From JAHRAW01 sp963693025 (GTDB lineage: Bacteria; Pseudomonadota; Gammaproteobacteria; Arenicellales; Poriferihabitantaceae), in the NCBI GenBank assembly GCA_963693025.1, contig OY843749.1, positions 1,798,001 through 1,862,000 on the forward strand: a DNA stretch of 64,000 nucleotides. Reading direction: 5' to 3'. Each line of letters begins with the position of its first letter. The first letter of the stretch is position 1. Below are positions 41,503 to 50,031 of this stretch, in pieces. The translations under genes were made by a program, and so were the position numbers. Under the pieces are notes generated by a model that saw only the letters and a program-made list of their open reading frames with translations, searched no databases and was not told the DNA's origin.

Positions 41503-43437
41503 ATGCAAAAGCCAGGCCTGCCGGCGCTGTCCGGCATCATCGTTGTATTCGTTCTCGTTGTATTCACCACCGCCACCATCGCGCGCGCGCAGGAATCCGC
41601 GTCCGCGGAAGACGAGCGCCTCACCATCCTGATCACCGCCTCGCGTTTCGCCGAGACGGTGGACGAGGCGCTGGCGCCGGTGACGGTGATTACGCGCCGG
41701 GAGATTGAGGAGAAGCAGGCGGAGACGGTGGAGGAGGTGTTGCGCGCGGTGCCGGGGGTTGTGTTCGGCAACAGCGGCGGGGTCGGGAAGCAGACTTCGC
41801 TGTTTTTGCGCGGCGCCGAATCCAATCATGTGCTGGTATTGATTGACGGCGTGAAAGTCGGCAACGCCACGGCGGGGACCACGCCGTTCGAGCATCTGCC
41901 CATCGACCAAATCGAAAAAATCGAAGTGGTGCGGGGTCCGCGCTCCAGTCTGTATGGCTCCGAAGCCATCGGCGGCGTGATACAAATTTTTACGCGCAAA
42001 GGCGGGGGAGAAGCGCGCCCGCGGTTTTCCATCAGCGCGGGCAGCCATAACACGCGCAAAGGCGACATCGGAATCAGCGGCGGCGCCCGCGGGCTCAGCG
42101 GCGGCGCCCACGGGCTCAGCGGCGGCATAAAAACCGCGTGGTATAACCTCGGCGCGTCACGCCATTCAACCGACGGTTATAGCGCGTGCCTCGGCAGCAC
42201 TTCGCCGTTTGCGGGTTGTTTTGTTTCGGAAGATGCGTTGGAGAAGGACGACGACGGTTATGAAAATCAATCGGTTTCCCTGCGCGGCGGCGTGGCGTTG
42301 AGCGAGGCGTTGGATATTGAAGGCAACTTCCTCAACTCCGACAACGAAACCGAGTTTGACGGCGGCTTTCAGAATGAAACGGAAACCACCACCCGGTTAA
42401 TCAGCGCCACGGCGACGCTGCAAGTCAACGCGCGTTGGCGGTCGTCGTTGTTGGTTGGCGAGTCAAAAGACGAGATGGACAATTTCAAGGACGGCAATTA
42501 CGCGTCCACTTTCGACACCACGCGCGAGCAGATTAACTGGCAGAATGATTTTCGCCTGAGCGCAAACAACCGGCTCGTGGCGGGGGTGGATTATCGCGAT
42601 GACGAGGTTGAAAGTAGCACCGACTATGCCGTCGACAGCCGCGACAACAGCGGCGTATTCGCGCTGTTGCGAGCGGAGCACAACGCCAATGATTTTGAAC
42701 TGGCGTTGCGCAACGATGACGATGAACAATTCGGCAACCACCTCACGGGCAGCGCCGCCTGGGGCCGGGACTTTAGCAACGGCAAGCGCATGGTTTTTTC
42801 CTACGGCACCGCGTTCAGCGCGCCGACATTCAACGATTTGTATTGGCCGAATAGCGGCAATCCGAATCTTAAACCGGAAAACTCGAAGAGTTGGGACCTC
42901 GGCTTTTCGCAGACCGGTCGCCATGCAAAACTGGCGGTCAATCTCTTCCGCACAAGCATCGATGATTTGATTGTGTATTCGTACAACGCCGCTTCTCCCG
43001 GCGATTCCACGAACATCAATCTCGACAAAGCCACCATAACCGGCATGGAAATCTCCGGCAATGCGCGCCGGCGGGCGTGGGATTTTGGCGTCGGCATCAC
43101 TTTTCAGAGCGCGAAAGACAGCGGCGGCGGCGCCAACGACGGCAAGCGACTCGCCCGCCGGCCACGCCAGGTGATGACGCTGGACATCGCACGCCGCTTC
43201 GGCAAACACCGCATCGGCGCCGGGTTGTTTGCGCGTGGCAAGGCGTTTGACGACGCCGCCAACGCGCGCGCGATTGACGGCTTTACCGTGTTGAACCTGC
43301 GCTTTGATGCGCGGCTGCATAAACACTGGCGGTTGTTGTTCAAGGTCAATAACGCAACGAACAGGCAACACGAAATCGTGGATTACTACCCGCAAGACGG
43401 GCGCAACTTTCTGGCGACCCTGCGCTACATCCATTGA
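41503..43437 (+). CDS. btuB: TonB-dependent vitamin B12 outer-membrane receptor
   Basis: A 644-residue TonB-dependent receptor. A signal peptide (LPALSGIIVVFVLVVFTTATIARAQ) is followed by a TonB-box-like LTILITASRF, the plug domain (TVEEVLRAVPGVVF, LFLRGAESNHVLVLIDGVKVGN, IEKIEVVRGPRSSLYGSEAIGGVIQIFT), a 22-stranded barrel region, and a terminal aromatic-His end (FLATLRYIH). The upstream cobalamin riboswitch and the downstream BtuF make B12 or a related corrinoid the likely ligand. A small GGARGLSGGAHGLSGG repeat occurs near residue 195. Confidence 0.93.
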   Translation: MQKPGLPALSGIIVVFVLVVFTTATIARAQESASAEDERLTILITASRFAETVDEALAPVTVITRREIEEKQAETVEEVLRAVPGVVFGNSGGVGKQTSLFLRGAESNHVLVLIDGVKVGNATAGTTPFEHLPIDQIEKIEVVRGPRSSLYGSEAIGGVIQIFTRKGGGEARPRFSISAGSHNTRKGDIGISGGARGLSGGAHGLSGGIKTAWYNLGASRHSTDGYSACLGSTSPFAGCFVSEDALEKDDDGYENQSVSLRGGVALSEALDIEGNFLNSDNETEFDGGFQNETETTTRLISATATLQVNARWRSSLLVGESKDEMDNFKDGNYASTFDTTREQINWQNDFRLSANNRLVAGVDYRDDEVESSTDYAVDSRDNSGVFALLRAEHNANDFELALRNDDDEQFGNHLTGSAAWGRDFSNGKRMVFSYGTAFSAPTFNDLYWPNSGNPNLKPENSKSWDLGFSQTGRHAKLAVNLFRTSIDDLIVYSYNAASPGDSTNINLDKATITGMEISGNARRRAWDFGVGITFQSAKDSGGGANDGKRLARRPRQVMTLDIARRFGKHRIGAGLFARGKAFDDAANARAIDGFTVLNLRFDARLHKHWRLLFKVNNATNRQHEIVDYYPQDGRNFLATLRYIH

Positions 43438-43447
43438 GTATGCCCAC

Positions 43448-44338
43448 ATGTCTACGTGCGCGTTGCTGATTCGCTGTTTGTTGCTGGCGGCGTTGCCGTG
43501 GGCGCACGGTGCGCGCGCGCAACTCACCGTCATCGACGACTTTGGCCGCGCGGTCACGCTGGCGGCGCCCGCCGAGCGCATCATCAGCCTGGCGCCGCAT
43601 AACACCGAGAACCTGTTTTCCGCCGGCGCCGGCGACAAGGTGGTGGGGGTGGACGAGCGCAGCGATTATCCGCCCGAAGCGCGGCGCATTCCGTCGGTCG
43701 GCTCGCACGCGCAGGTCAATCTGGAGGCGGTGATTGCGCTGTCGCCCGACTTGGTGGTGGCGTGGGAGACCGGACACAACCGCGAGACGCTGAAAAAAAT
43801 CGCGCGCCTGGGCTTTCCGATTTACTACTCCGAGCCGCGCGCGTTTGAAGACATCATCGAAAACATCGAGGAGTTGGCGCTACTCGCCGGCAGCGTCGCG
43901 CGCATCGCCCCGAAACCGGCGCGCTTGCGCGAAGAGTTGGCGCAAGTGCGCGCGCGCTTCGGCGCAAAATCCACGCAAACCGTGTTCTACCAAGTCTGGA
44001 GCGACCCGCTAATGACGCTCAACGGCGACCACTTCATCAGCCGCGCCCTGGAACGCTGCGGCGCGCGCAACCTGTTCGCCGACTTACCCATCATCGCCCC
44101 GCGCGTCAGCGTAGAAGCGGTGGTGCAAGCCAACCCCGACATCATCATCACCGGTCGCATCGACGGACAACCGCCGGACATGTCAATGTGGAAAAAATGG
44201 CGCTCCATCAACGCGGTCGCACACAACGGTTTCGTGTTCGTCGATTCCGATGTCATGCACCGCCATACGGCGCGTATGATTATGGGGATTCGGGGTTTGT
44301 GTGAGGAGATTGATCGAGTGCGTCGTGCAAGTCGGTAG
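43448..44338 (+). CDS. btuF: Periplasmic cobalamin-binding protein
   Basis: A 296-residue class III periplasmic binding protein. A signal peptide (MSTCALLIRCLLLAALPWAHGARA) is followed by TVIDDFGRAVTLAAPAERIISLAPHNTENLF, VVGVDERSDYPPEARRIPSVG and NLEAVIALSPDLVVAWE, all typical of BtuF/FepB-like proteins. The ATG at 43448 lies 10 bp after the btuB stop. BtuF hands B12 to the BtuCD importer, but no btuC or btuD follows; a repeat element does. Confidence 0.9.
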   Translation: MSTCALLIRCLLLAALPWAHGARAQLTVIDDFGRAVTLAAPAERIISLAPHNTENLFSAGAGDKVVGVDERSDYPPEARRIPSVGSHAQVNLEAVIALSPDLVVAWETGHNRETLKKIARLGFPIYYSEPRAFEDIIENIEELALLAGSVARIAPKPARLREELAQVRARFGAKSTQTVFYQVWSDPLMTLNGDHFISRALERCGARNLFADLPIIAPRVSVEAVVQANPDIIITGRIDGQPPDMSMWKKWRSINAVAHNGFVFVDSDVMHRHTARMIMGIRGLCEEIDRVRRASR

Positions 44339-44354
44339 TTAACACGCGGTTATT

Positions 44355-44696
44355 CTTGAGCGGTAGAAAAATAGGGAGCCCTCAATTCCGTCATTCTCGA
44401 ACGGTAGAAAATAGGGAGCCGACAGGCGACCATATTTTGTTTGTATCATCCCTGATACAAACCCTTCGGGCTACGCGAAAATCCGCTCCCGGCGGATTTT
44501 TCATCGCCTTCGGGAATCTCCCTAAGGCTACCGTGAATTTCAACAAAGCCATCATTCCCGCTCAAAAGACTGCGGGAATGGCGTTGTTTGAACTCATCGC
44601 TAACCTGACAAAGATTCCCGAGGACGTAAGTGGTCCGTAAGCCGCCGCTTAAAAAGAAGAAGCGCGGCGGCAACGGACACTAACGCTCGAATGACG
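44355..44696. repeat. Dispersed palindromic repeat family, copy D
   Basis: The longest copy. Two direct copies of CGGTAGAAAATAGGGAGCC-like sequence (44361-44380 and 44402-44420) flank a family end at 44389. Next comes the TTTGTATCATCCCTGATACA module with GCGAAAATCCGCTCCCGGCG, shared in reverse with copy C. The ATTCCCGCTCAAAAGACTGC hairpin follows, then the reversed hairpin end terminating in AACGCTCGAATGACG at 44696. The open frame through it is continuous but is a by-product of the repeat (see rejected items). Confidence 0.85.
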
Positions 44697-44781
44697 AGTT
44701 TCTTGTTGTTGTTTTTTCAACGGACGCGTCTTTAAGAACCGCCACCCCCATCGGCATTCCCCCCCGTCCACCCCCACCACC

Positions 44782-46560
44782 CTACCGATTAATATCCGCC
44801 GCCATTTGTCGAATCTGCTCCGGCTCGGCGGTCTTCAGCATCTGCTCCACTTGATGCGTAAGTTTGTCGGTGTCGGTTAGGCGGATTTGGCGTTTTACTT
44901 CCAGTAGGGATGCCGGGTCCATGCTGAATTCTCGCAAGCCCATTCCGAGCAGGATTCGGGTGTAGGAGACGTCGCCTGCCATTTCGCCGCACATTGATAC
45001 CGGGATGCCGGCGGCTTTGCCGGCGTCTATGGTGTGTTTTATCAGGCGTAAAACCGACGGGTGTAGGGGGTCGTAGAGGTAGTTGACTTCGTCGTCGATG
45101 CGGTCGATGGCTAGCGTGTATTGGATTAGGTCGTTGGTGCCGATGGAGAGGAAGTCCAGTTTGTGCGCGAACAGGTCGGCGGCGACGGCGGCTGCCGGCA
45201 CTTCAATCATGCCGCCGACGGGCGCGCGCGGGTTGAAGGCGATGCCCTCTTGCGCCAACTCCCGCTTGACTTGTTCGAGCAGCGCAAACAACTGGTTCAA
45301 CTCCTCCATGCTGGAGACCATCGGCACCATGATGCGCACGTCGCCGACCGCCGAGGCGCGGTAGATTGCGCGCAACTGGGGCTTGAACAGGTTGAGGTCG
45401 TGCAGGCACAGGCGAATCGCGCGGCGTCCGAGCGCGGGGTTGGTCGCCGCCGCATCCGACGCCCGCCCGCCGTCCACCTGCTTGTCCGCGCCGAGGTCGA
45501 GCGTGCGGATGGTGACCGCGCGCCGCGCGCGTTTGACGACGTCGGCATAGACCGAAAACTGCTCCTCCTCGCCGGGCATCGCTTCGCGGTTCATAAACAG
45601 GAATTCGGTGCGGTATAACCCGACGCCGTGCGCGTTGCGCGCGACGCCTTCGGAGACTTCGTCCGGCAATTCAACGTTCACCAACAGCGCGACCGCCTCG
45701 CCGTCGAGCGTGACCGACTCGGCGTCGCGCAGCGAATCCAGCGCTTGAATGCGCCGCCGTATTTTTTCGCGTCGGCGCTCATACGCCGCCAACGCCGCCG
45801 CATCGGGATTGACCAGCACCACGCCGCGTTTGCCGTCGATGACCAGCAGGTCGCCGTTGCGCAGGTAGCGGATGGCGCCGTGCAGCCCGACGATTGCCGG
45901 GATGCGCATGCTGCGGGCGAGGATGGCGGTGTGCGATGTGGGTCCGCCGAGGTTGGTGACGAAGGCGCCGATGCGGCGGCGTTTTAACTCGATGGCGTCC
46001 GCCGGCGTGAGGTCGTTGGCGACCACGATTTCGCCGGTCAAGTCGTCGTCCTGCTTGCCGTCCCACTCGCCCGCCGGCGCGCCTTCGGGTTGCGCGGCGG
46101 CGTCGTGCGCGCCCTCCAGCAACTCGCCCTGGATGCGGTTGATGACCTGCGCTACATCGACCGACTTGGCGCTCAAGTAGGGGTCGTGAATGTCCTTGAA
46201 AAACGCCGCCAGTTTGACGGCGTGGCGGTCGAGCGCGGCTTCGGCGTTGATGCGCCGCGCGCGGATGATGCCCGCCGGCTGCTCGCTCAACACCGGGTCT
46301 TCGAGCATCATCAGGTGGATGTTGAGGAAGGAGGCGACTTCCTCCGGCACGTCGGCGGGCAACTCGTCGCGGACTTTTTGCAGCGACGCTCGGGCGCGGT
46401 CAACCGCGGCCTGCAAGCGCGCGATTTCGGCTTCAACCTGCGTGCGCTCGATGGAGAATTCGGGGACTTCCCGCCCCGGTCCGGCGCGCCGAATGATGCG
46501 CGCCCTGCCGATGGCGATGCCGCCGCCGACTCCGCTGCCACTGGCGTGCAGGGTGAACAC
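44782..46560 (-). CDS. ptsI: PTS enzyme I (phosphoenolpyruvate-protein phosphotransferase)
   Basis: Enzyme I takes phosphate from PEP and passes it to HPr. The 592-residue protein has the phospho-His domain with GGPTSHTAILARSM (His about residue 208), the PEP-binding barrel with GVGLYRTEFLFMNRE, and the C-terminal catalytic Cys in SMCGEMAGD. There is no N-terminal GAF domain, so it is PtsI-like in architecture rather than PtsP. Its only apparent local partners are HPr and EIIA-Ntr, so it may feed the regulatory nitrogen PTS rather than sugar uptake (inference). It starts 4 bp after the HPr stop. Confidence 0.93.
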   Translation of the reverse strand: MFTLHASGSGVGGGIAIGRARIIRRAGPGREVPEFSIERTQVEAEIARLQAAVDRARASLQKVRDELPADVPEEVASFLNIHLMMLEDPVLSEQPAGIIRARRINAEAALDRHAVKLAAFFKDIHDPYLSAKSVDVAQVINRIQGELLEGAHDAAAQPEGAPAGEWDGKQDDDLTGEIVVANDLTPADAIELKRRRIGAFVTNLGGPTSHTAILARSMRIPAIVGLHGAIRYLRNGDLLVIDGKRGVVLVNPDAAALAAYERRREKIRRRIQALDSLRDAESVTLDGEAVALLVNVELPDEVSEGVARNAHGVGLYRTEFLFMNREAMPGEEEQFSVYADVVKRARRAVTIRTLDLGADKQVDGGRASDAAATNPALGRRAIRLCLHDLNLFKPQLRAIYRASAVGDVRIMVPMVSSMEELNQLFALLEQVKRELAQEGIAFNPRAPVGGMIEVPAAAVAADLFAHKLDFLSIGTNDLIQYTLAIDRIDDEVNYLYDPLHPSVLRLIKHTIDAGKAAGIPVSMCGEMAGDVSYTRILLGMGLREFSMDPASLLEVKRQIRLTDTDKLTHQVEQMLKTAEPEQIRQMAADINR

Positions 46561-46564
46561 CCGC

Positions 46565-46882
46565 CTATTCGTCTTCGCCGAAGCGGTCCGCGAACAGGCG
46601 GCAAACCGCGTCGGCGGCGCTTTCGGCGTCTTCCCCCCGCACCACCAATGTCAATTCGCTGCCCTCGGTGGCCGCCAGCATCATCACATCCATGATGCTC
46701 TTGGCGTCCACCGCTTTGTCGGCGGCGGCGAGCCGGATGACGCTGCCGAATCCGGCGGTCAGTTTCACCAACTTGGCGGCGGCGCGCGCGTGCAAGCCGA
46801 GTTTATTGATTACCGTGATGCGTTTCTCAACGTGCATCGTGGGCGTCATGGGCGGTGTGTGCGCTGAGGCGGTGGCGCTCAT
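46565..46882 (-). CDS. HPr-family phosphocarrier protein
   Basis: The HPr fold starts at about residue 16: MHVEKRITVINKLGLHARAA with the phospho-His in GLHAR, then the KAVDAKSIMDVMML segment holding the Ser46-like site. The start is uncertain. The ATG at 46837 gives a 90-residue classical HPr with no ribosome site. The ATG at 46882 overlaps the rapZ stop as ATGA and has GGGAG 8 bp upstream; it gives 105 residues with a 15-residue extension (MSATASAHTPPMTPT). I chose the latter. It is equivalent to ptsO/npr. Confidence 0.87.
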   Translation of the reverse strand: MSATASAHTPPMTPTMHVEKRITVINKLGLHARAAAKLVKLTAGFGSVIRLAAADKAVDAKSIMDVMMLAATEGSELTLVVRGEDAESAADAVCRLFADRFGEDE

Positions 46883-47751
46883 TTCGACAACTCCCGGTGG
46901 CGCACTTGCACGCTGACATCGCGGCGCGCAAACCGCTCGCGCAACTGCTCGGCGATATAAACCGAGCGGTGGCGACCGCCGGTGCAGCCGATGGCGACGG
47001 TGAAGTAACTGCGGTTTTCGTCGGCAAAACCGGGCAGCCATTTTTTCAAGAAGCGGTGGATTTCGTCGGTCATCTCGCACACCGGTTTGTGCGCGCTCAG
47101 GTAGTCGCTCACCGCCTTGTCCAGACCGCTCAGCGCGCGCAGGTCGTCCTCCCAATGCGGATTCGGCAGGCAGCGCACGTCAAACACGAAGTCGGCCTCG
47201 CGCGGCAAGCCGAACTTGAAACCGAATGATTCGATTAAAAACAGCGGTCCCGCCGCCGCGCCGCCGGCCGCCAAGTCCCGCATCAGCCGGCGCAGTTCGT
47301 GCGGCGTGGTGTCGGTGGTGTCGATGACTTTCTCGGCGCGGTCGTGCAGCGGCTGCAGCAACGCGCGCTCCTGCCGAATGCCCTCGACCAGCGGCGTGTG
47401 CACGTCGGTCAGCGGATGCTTGCGGCGGGTTTCGCTGTATCGCCGAATCAGCGTGCGCTCATCCGCCTGCAGAAAAAACACGCGGTAGCGGTTCTCGCGC
47501 TCCAACTCTTTCAACTTGTCGTCGAGCAGCGACAGGAAATGTTTGTTGCGCGAATCGATGCTGACCGCCGCATCGGTCAACCCGCGGCGCGCGTCCGCCT
47601 GAAGGTGGCGGGCAAACTCGGGCAGCAACACCGACGGCAGGTTGTCGATGCAGTAATAGCCGATGTCTTCCAGCGACTGCAACGCCACGCTCTTGCCCGA
47701 CCCGGACAAGCCGCTGATGATGAGCATGTCGGCGGGCGTGGTCATTGGCAT
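46879..47751 (-). CDS. rapZ: RNase adapter protein RapZ
   Basis: A P-loop protein that, in enterics, binds GlcN6P and guides RNase E to the sRNA GlmZ. The 290-residue product has Walker A SGLSGSGKS (about residues 12-20), the DNLP loop CIDNLPSVLLPEF, and the conserved C-terminal half LFLIESFGFKFGLPREADFVFDVRCLPNPHW and AIGCTGGRHRSVYIAE. The start is 47751 or 47745; the longer frame covers ptsN. Canonical order ptsN-rapZ-HPr is kept, and it overlaps HPr by 4 bp. Confidence 0.94.
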   Translation of the reverse strand: MPMTTPADMLIISGLSGSGKSVALQSLEDIGYYCIDNLPSVLLPEFARHLQADARRGLTDAAVSIDSRNKHFLSLLDDKLKELERENRYRVFFLQADERTLIRRYSETRRKHPLTDVHTPLVEGIRQERALLQPLHDRAEKVIDTTDTTPHELRRLMRDLAAGGAAAGPLFLIESFGFKFGLPREADFVFDVRCLPNPHWEDDLRALSGLDKAVSDYLSAHKPVCEMTDEIHRFLKKWLPGFADENRSYFTVAIGCTGGRHRSVYIAEQLRERFARRDVSVQVRHRELSK

Positions 47752-47788
47752 CTTGCGGTGGAGCGGTGGCGGTGGCGGTGGCGGGCGC

Positions 47789-48289
47789 TCAAGCCGGGGC
47801 GCCTGGCGTGTTTCTGAAATGCGCCGCCAACTCCGCCGCGCTTCGGCACCGTTTGAGTTGCTCGGGAAAGCCGGGGGTTTGGAAGCGCGCCGCCAGCGCC
47901 GCCAGCAGCCGCAAGTGGGTTTCGTTGGCTTCGACCGGCACCAGCAGGCACACCGCCAACCACACCGGCACGCCGTCCGGGGCGTCGTAGTCGATTGCCT
48001 GCTTGAGCCGCGCGATGGCGATGACCGGCTCGGCAAAGCCCTCGATGCGCCCGTGCGGCAGGGCGATGCCGTTGCCGATGCCGGTGCAGCCGAGTTTTTC
48101 GCGCTGGGTCAGGGTGCTGAGCACGGTGTCGAGGTCGGGGGCGTTGTGTTGCGACGCCACCAGTTTCGCCATTTGCTCGAACAGCCGCTTGCGGCTGGAC
48201 ACCTCCAGGTCGATCACCACGCGCGCGTCGTCGAGGAAGTCGCCGATGTCCGCGGCGCGCTCGGCGGCGTCAATAGTCGGTTGTGTCAT
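47789..48289 (-). CDS. ptsN: PTS EIIA-Ntr regulatory protein
   Basis: A 166-residue EIIA domain of the nitrogen-related PTS. The phospho-acceptor His lies in GIALPHGR (about residue 78), preceded by LTQREKLGCTGIGNG, and followed by VPVWLAVCLLVPVEANETHLRLLAALA. EIIA-Ntr regulates K+ transport and other processes by its phosphorylation state. It overlaps hpf by 20 bp, so the two are translationally coupled. Confidence 0.94.
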   Translation of the reverse strand: MTQPTIDAAERAADIGDFLDDARVVIDLEVSSRKRLFEQMAKLVASQHNAPDLDTVLSTLTQREKLGCTGIGNGIALPHGRIEGFAEPVIAIARLKQAIDYDAPDGVPVWLAVCLLVPVEANETHLRLLAALAARFQTPGFPEQLKRCRSAAELAAHFRNTPGAPA

Positions 48290-48608
48290 CCGGCATTTGC
48301 TTCAACGATTCATCGCTGCGGTGGTGGTCGGTCAGTTTTTCCTTGCGCTTCAGCACCTGCCGGTCGAGTTTGTCGGCCATTGAGTCAATCGCGGCATACA
48401 TATCATCCGCCGTGCCGGAGGCGTGCATGGTCGCCCCTTTGGTGTTGATGGTCGCCTCCGCCATATGGCGGGTTTTTTCCACATGCAGCACCACGTGGGT
48501 ATGCGTCACATGGTCAAAGTGTCGCGCGATTTTTTCCACCTTCTCCGCCACATGACTGCGCAGCGCGTCGGTGATGTCCATGTGCTGCCCGCTGATTGAT
48601 ATCCGCAT
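48270..48608 (-). CDS. hpf: Ribosome hibernation-promoting factor (short HPF)
   Basis: A 112-residue protein with the sigma-54 modulation/HPF beta-alpha fold: MRISISGQHMDITDALRSHVAEKVEKI, HVEKTRHMAEATINTKGATMHASG, DMYAAIDSMADKLDRQVLKRKEK. The short form lacks the C-terminal dimerisation domain, so it works with RMF-type partners or alone to silence 70S/100S ribosomes. It is normally downstream of rpoN; here only 155 non-coding bp separate it from lptB. Confidence 0.94.
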   Translation of the reverse strand: MRISISGQHMDITDALRSHVAEKVEKIARHFDHVTHTHVVLHVEKTRHMAEATINTKGATMHASGTADDMYAAIDSMADKLDRQVLKRKEKLTDHHRSDESLKQMPDDTTDY

Positions 48609-48763
48609 ACAAAGCCCTCCGGGTTCGAGTTAAACGGCCACGCGCCGTTGCGCTGTGTACTGTAAATGATAGCGCATGTTGAGGGGGGCGTGTTGGTGGG
48701 TTGGGGGTGGGGGAATGACGAAGTAGGGGTTATTGGTTTGCCGCTAGCCCTTCAACAACCCAC

Positions 48764-49489
48764 CTACATCCGAAAATCATGCCCAAGATACGCCTCGCGC
48801 GCTTTTGCGTCTGCCATAATTTCTTGTGGTGTGCCTGAGGTCAGCACTTTGCCGGCATGCAGAATGTAGGCGCGGTCGCATATGTCCAGGGTTTCTCGGA
48901 CGTTGTGGTCGGTGATTAGGACGCCGATGCCGCGCGCTTTGAGTTGGCGGATGATTTGCCGAATGTCGCGCACCGCGATGGGGTCGACTCCGGTGAACGG
49001 CTCGTCCAGCAGGATGAAGCCCGGCTCCAGGGCGAGCGCGCGGGCGATTTCCACGCGGCGTTGCTCGCCGCCGGACAACTGAATCGTGTGCCGGTCGCGC
49101 AGGTGCGAGACGCCGAATTCCTCCATCAGGCGCGCGCTGATTTCGCGGCGCTCGTTTGCGCTGCGCCGACCCGACGCCTCGAGCACGGCGAGGATGTTCT
49201 GCTCGACGGTGAGTTTGCGAAACACCGAATGCTCCTGCGGCAGATAGCCGATGCCCTTGCGCGCGCGCGCGTGCATCGGCAGCGGCGTGATGTCCTCGCC
49301 GTCGAGAACAATTTCGCCTTCGGTGTGCCGCACCAGCCCGATAATCATGTTGAAACTGGTGGTCTTGCCCGCGCCGTTGGCGCCCAGCAAACCGACCACC
49401 TCGTCCGCCGACACCGACAAGTCAACGCAATCGACGATGACCGCGCCGCCCACCTTCTTGACCAGCCCTTTGGCGTGCAGGGATTTCAT
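48764..49489 (-). CDS. lptB: LPS export ABC transporter ATP-binding protein
   Basis: A 241-residue ATPase powering LPS extraction with LptFG. Walker A GANGAGKTTSFNMIIGL, the LptB-typical GIGYLPQEHSVFRKLTV Q-loop, signature QLSGGEQRR, Walker B FILLDEPFTGVDP, H-loop VLITDHNVRETL, ending YLGHDFRM. It lies 17 bp after lptA on the minus strand. rpoN, the usual next gene, is absent. Confidence 0.96.
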   Translation of the reverse strand: MKSLHAKGLVKKVGGAVIVDCVDLSVSADEVVGLLGANGAGKTTSFNMIIGLVRHTEGEIVLDGEDITPLPMHARARKGIGYLPQEHSVFRKLTVEQNILAVLEASGRRSANERREISARLMEEFGVSHLRDRHTIQLSGGEQRRVEIARALALEPGFILLDEPFTGVDPIAVRDIRQIIRQLKARGIGVLITDHNVRETLDICDRAYILHAGKVLTSGTPQEIMADAKAREAYLGHDFRM

Positions 49490-49506
49490 CCGGGCGCGCG
49501 CCGCGG

Positions 49507-50031
49507 TCAGTCCGGCGGCGGGCGAATGATGAGGCGCGGGCGCTCGCCGGAGTCGTCCGCCGCCGAACTGGTTGCGCCGCCGGTCACCTTCGCCTTTCGG
49601 GTCTCAAGGTCGTAGGTGATTCGCCCGCCCTGAATGCGGTCGCCCGCCTGCTCGACCTCGGCGGCGCCTTCGAGCATCACCGTGTCCGCCACCTTGTCCA
49701 GCGTGATGCTGAGCGCCCGCCCCGACACATCGGCATCGCGCCCCTCGGGGCGTTGCTTGAACCGCCCCGGACTGCCGGTGCACACGCCCTTGTCGAGTTC
49801 GCCGTCTTCGTCGTAGTGGGTCACCAGCGCATCGCAGTCGAGATGCAAACTGCCCTGGCGAAAGACCACATTCCCGCGGTAAGTGCGCACGCCGGTGTCC
49901 AAGTCCAACTCAAAATCATCGGCTTGCAGGGTGGCGGGCTGGTCTTTGTCCGAATCGAGCGCAAGCGCGCCCGCCGGCAACCCCAACCCCAGCACAACCG
50001 CCGCCAACAGACTGGGCAACCGCCAACCCAT
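49507..50031 (-). CDS. lptA: LPS transport periplasmic protein LptA
   Basis: A 174-residue periplasmic bridge protein. A signal peptide (LPSLLAAVVLGLGLPAGALA) is followed by an OstA-type beta-jellyroll: ATLQADDFELDLDTGVRTYRGNVVFRQGSLHLDCDALV. Its ATG overlaps the lptC stop (TGATG), a tight translational link. The C-terminus has a short acidic/Pro-rich tail. Confidence 0.93.
   Translation of the reverse strand: MGWRLPSLLAAVVLGLGLPAGALALDSDKDQPATLQADDFELDLDTGVRTYRGNVVFRQGSLHLDCDALVTHYDEDGELDKGVCTGSPGRFKQRPEGRDADVSGRALSITLDKVADTVMLEGAAEVEQAGDRIQGGRITYDLETRKAKVTGGATSSAADDSGERPRLIIRPPPD

Noticed and set aside
44356..44640. Open frame through repeat copy D encoding LIQTLRATRKSAPGGFF, also found in reverse in copy C
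   Set aside because: The same peptide appears only because the DNA repeat is shared; the frame is unrelated to any start signal and is broken in copies A and B, so it is not a gene.
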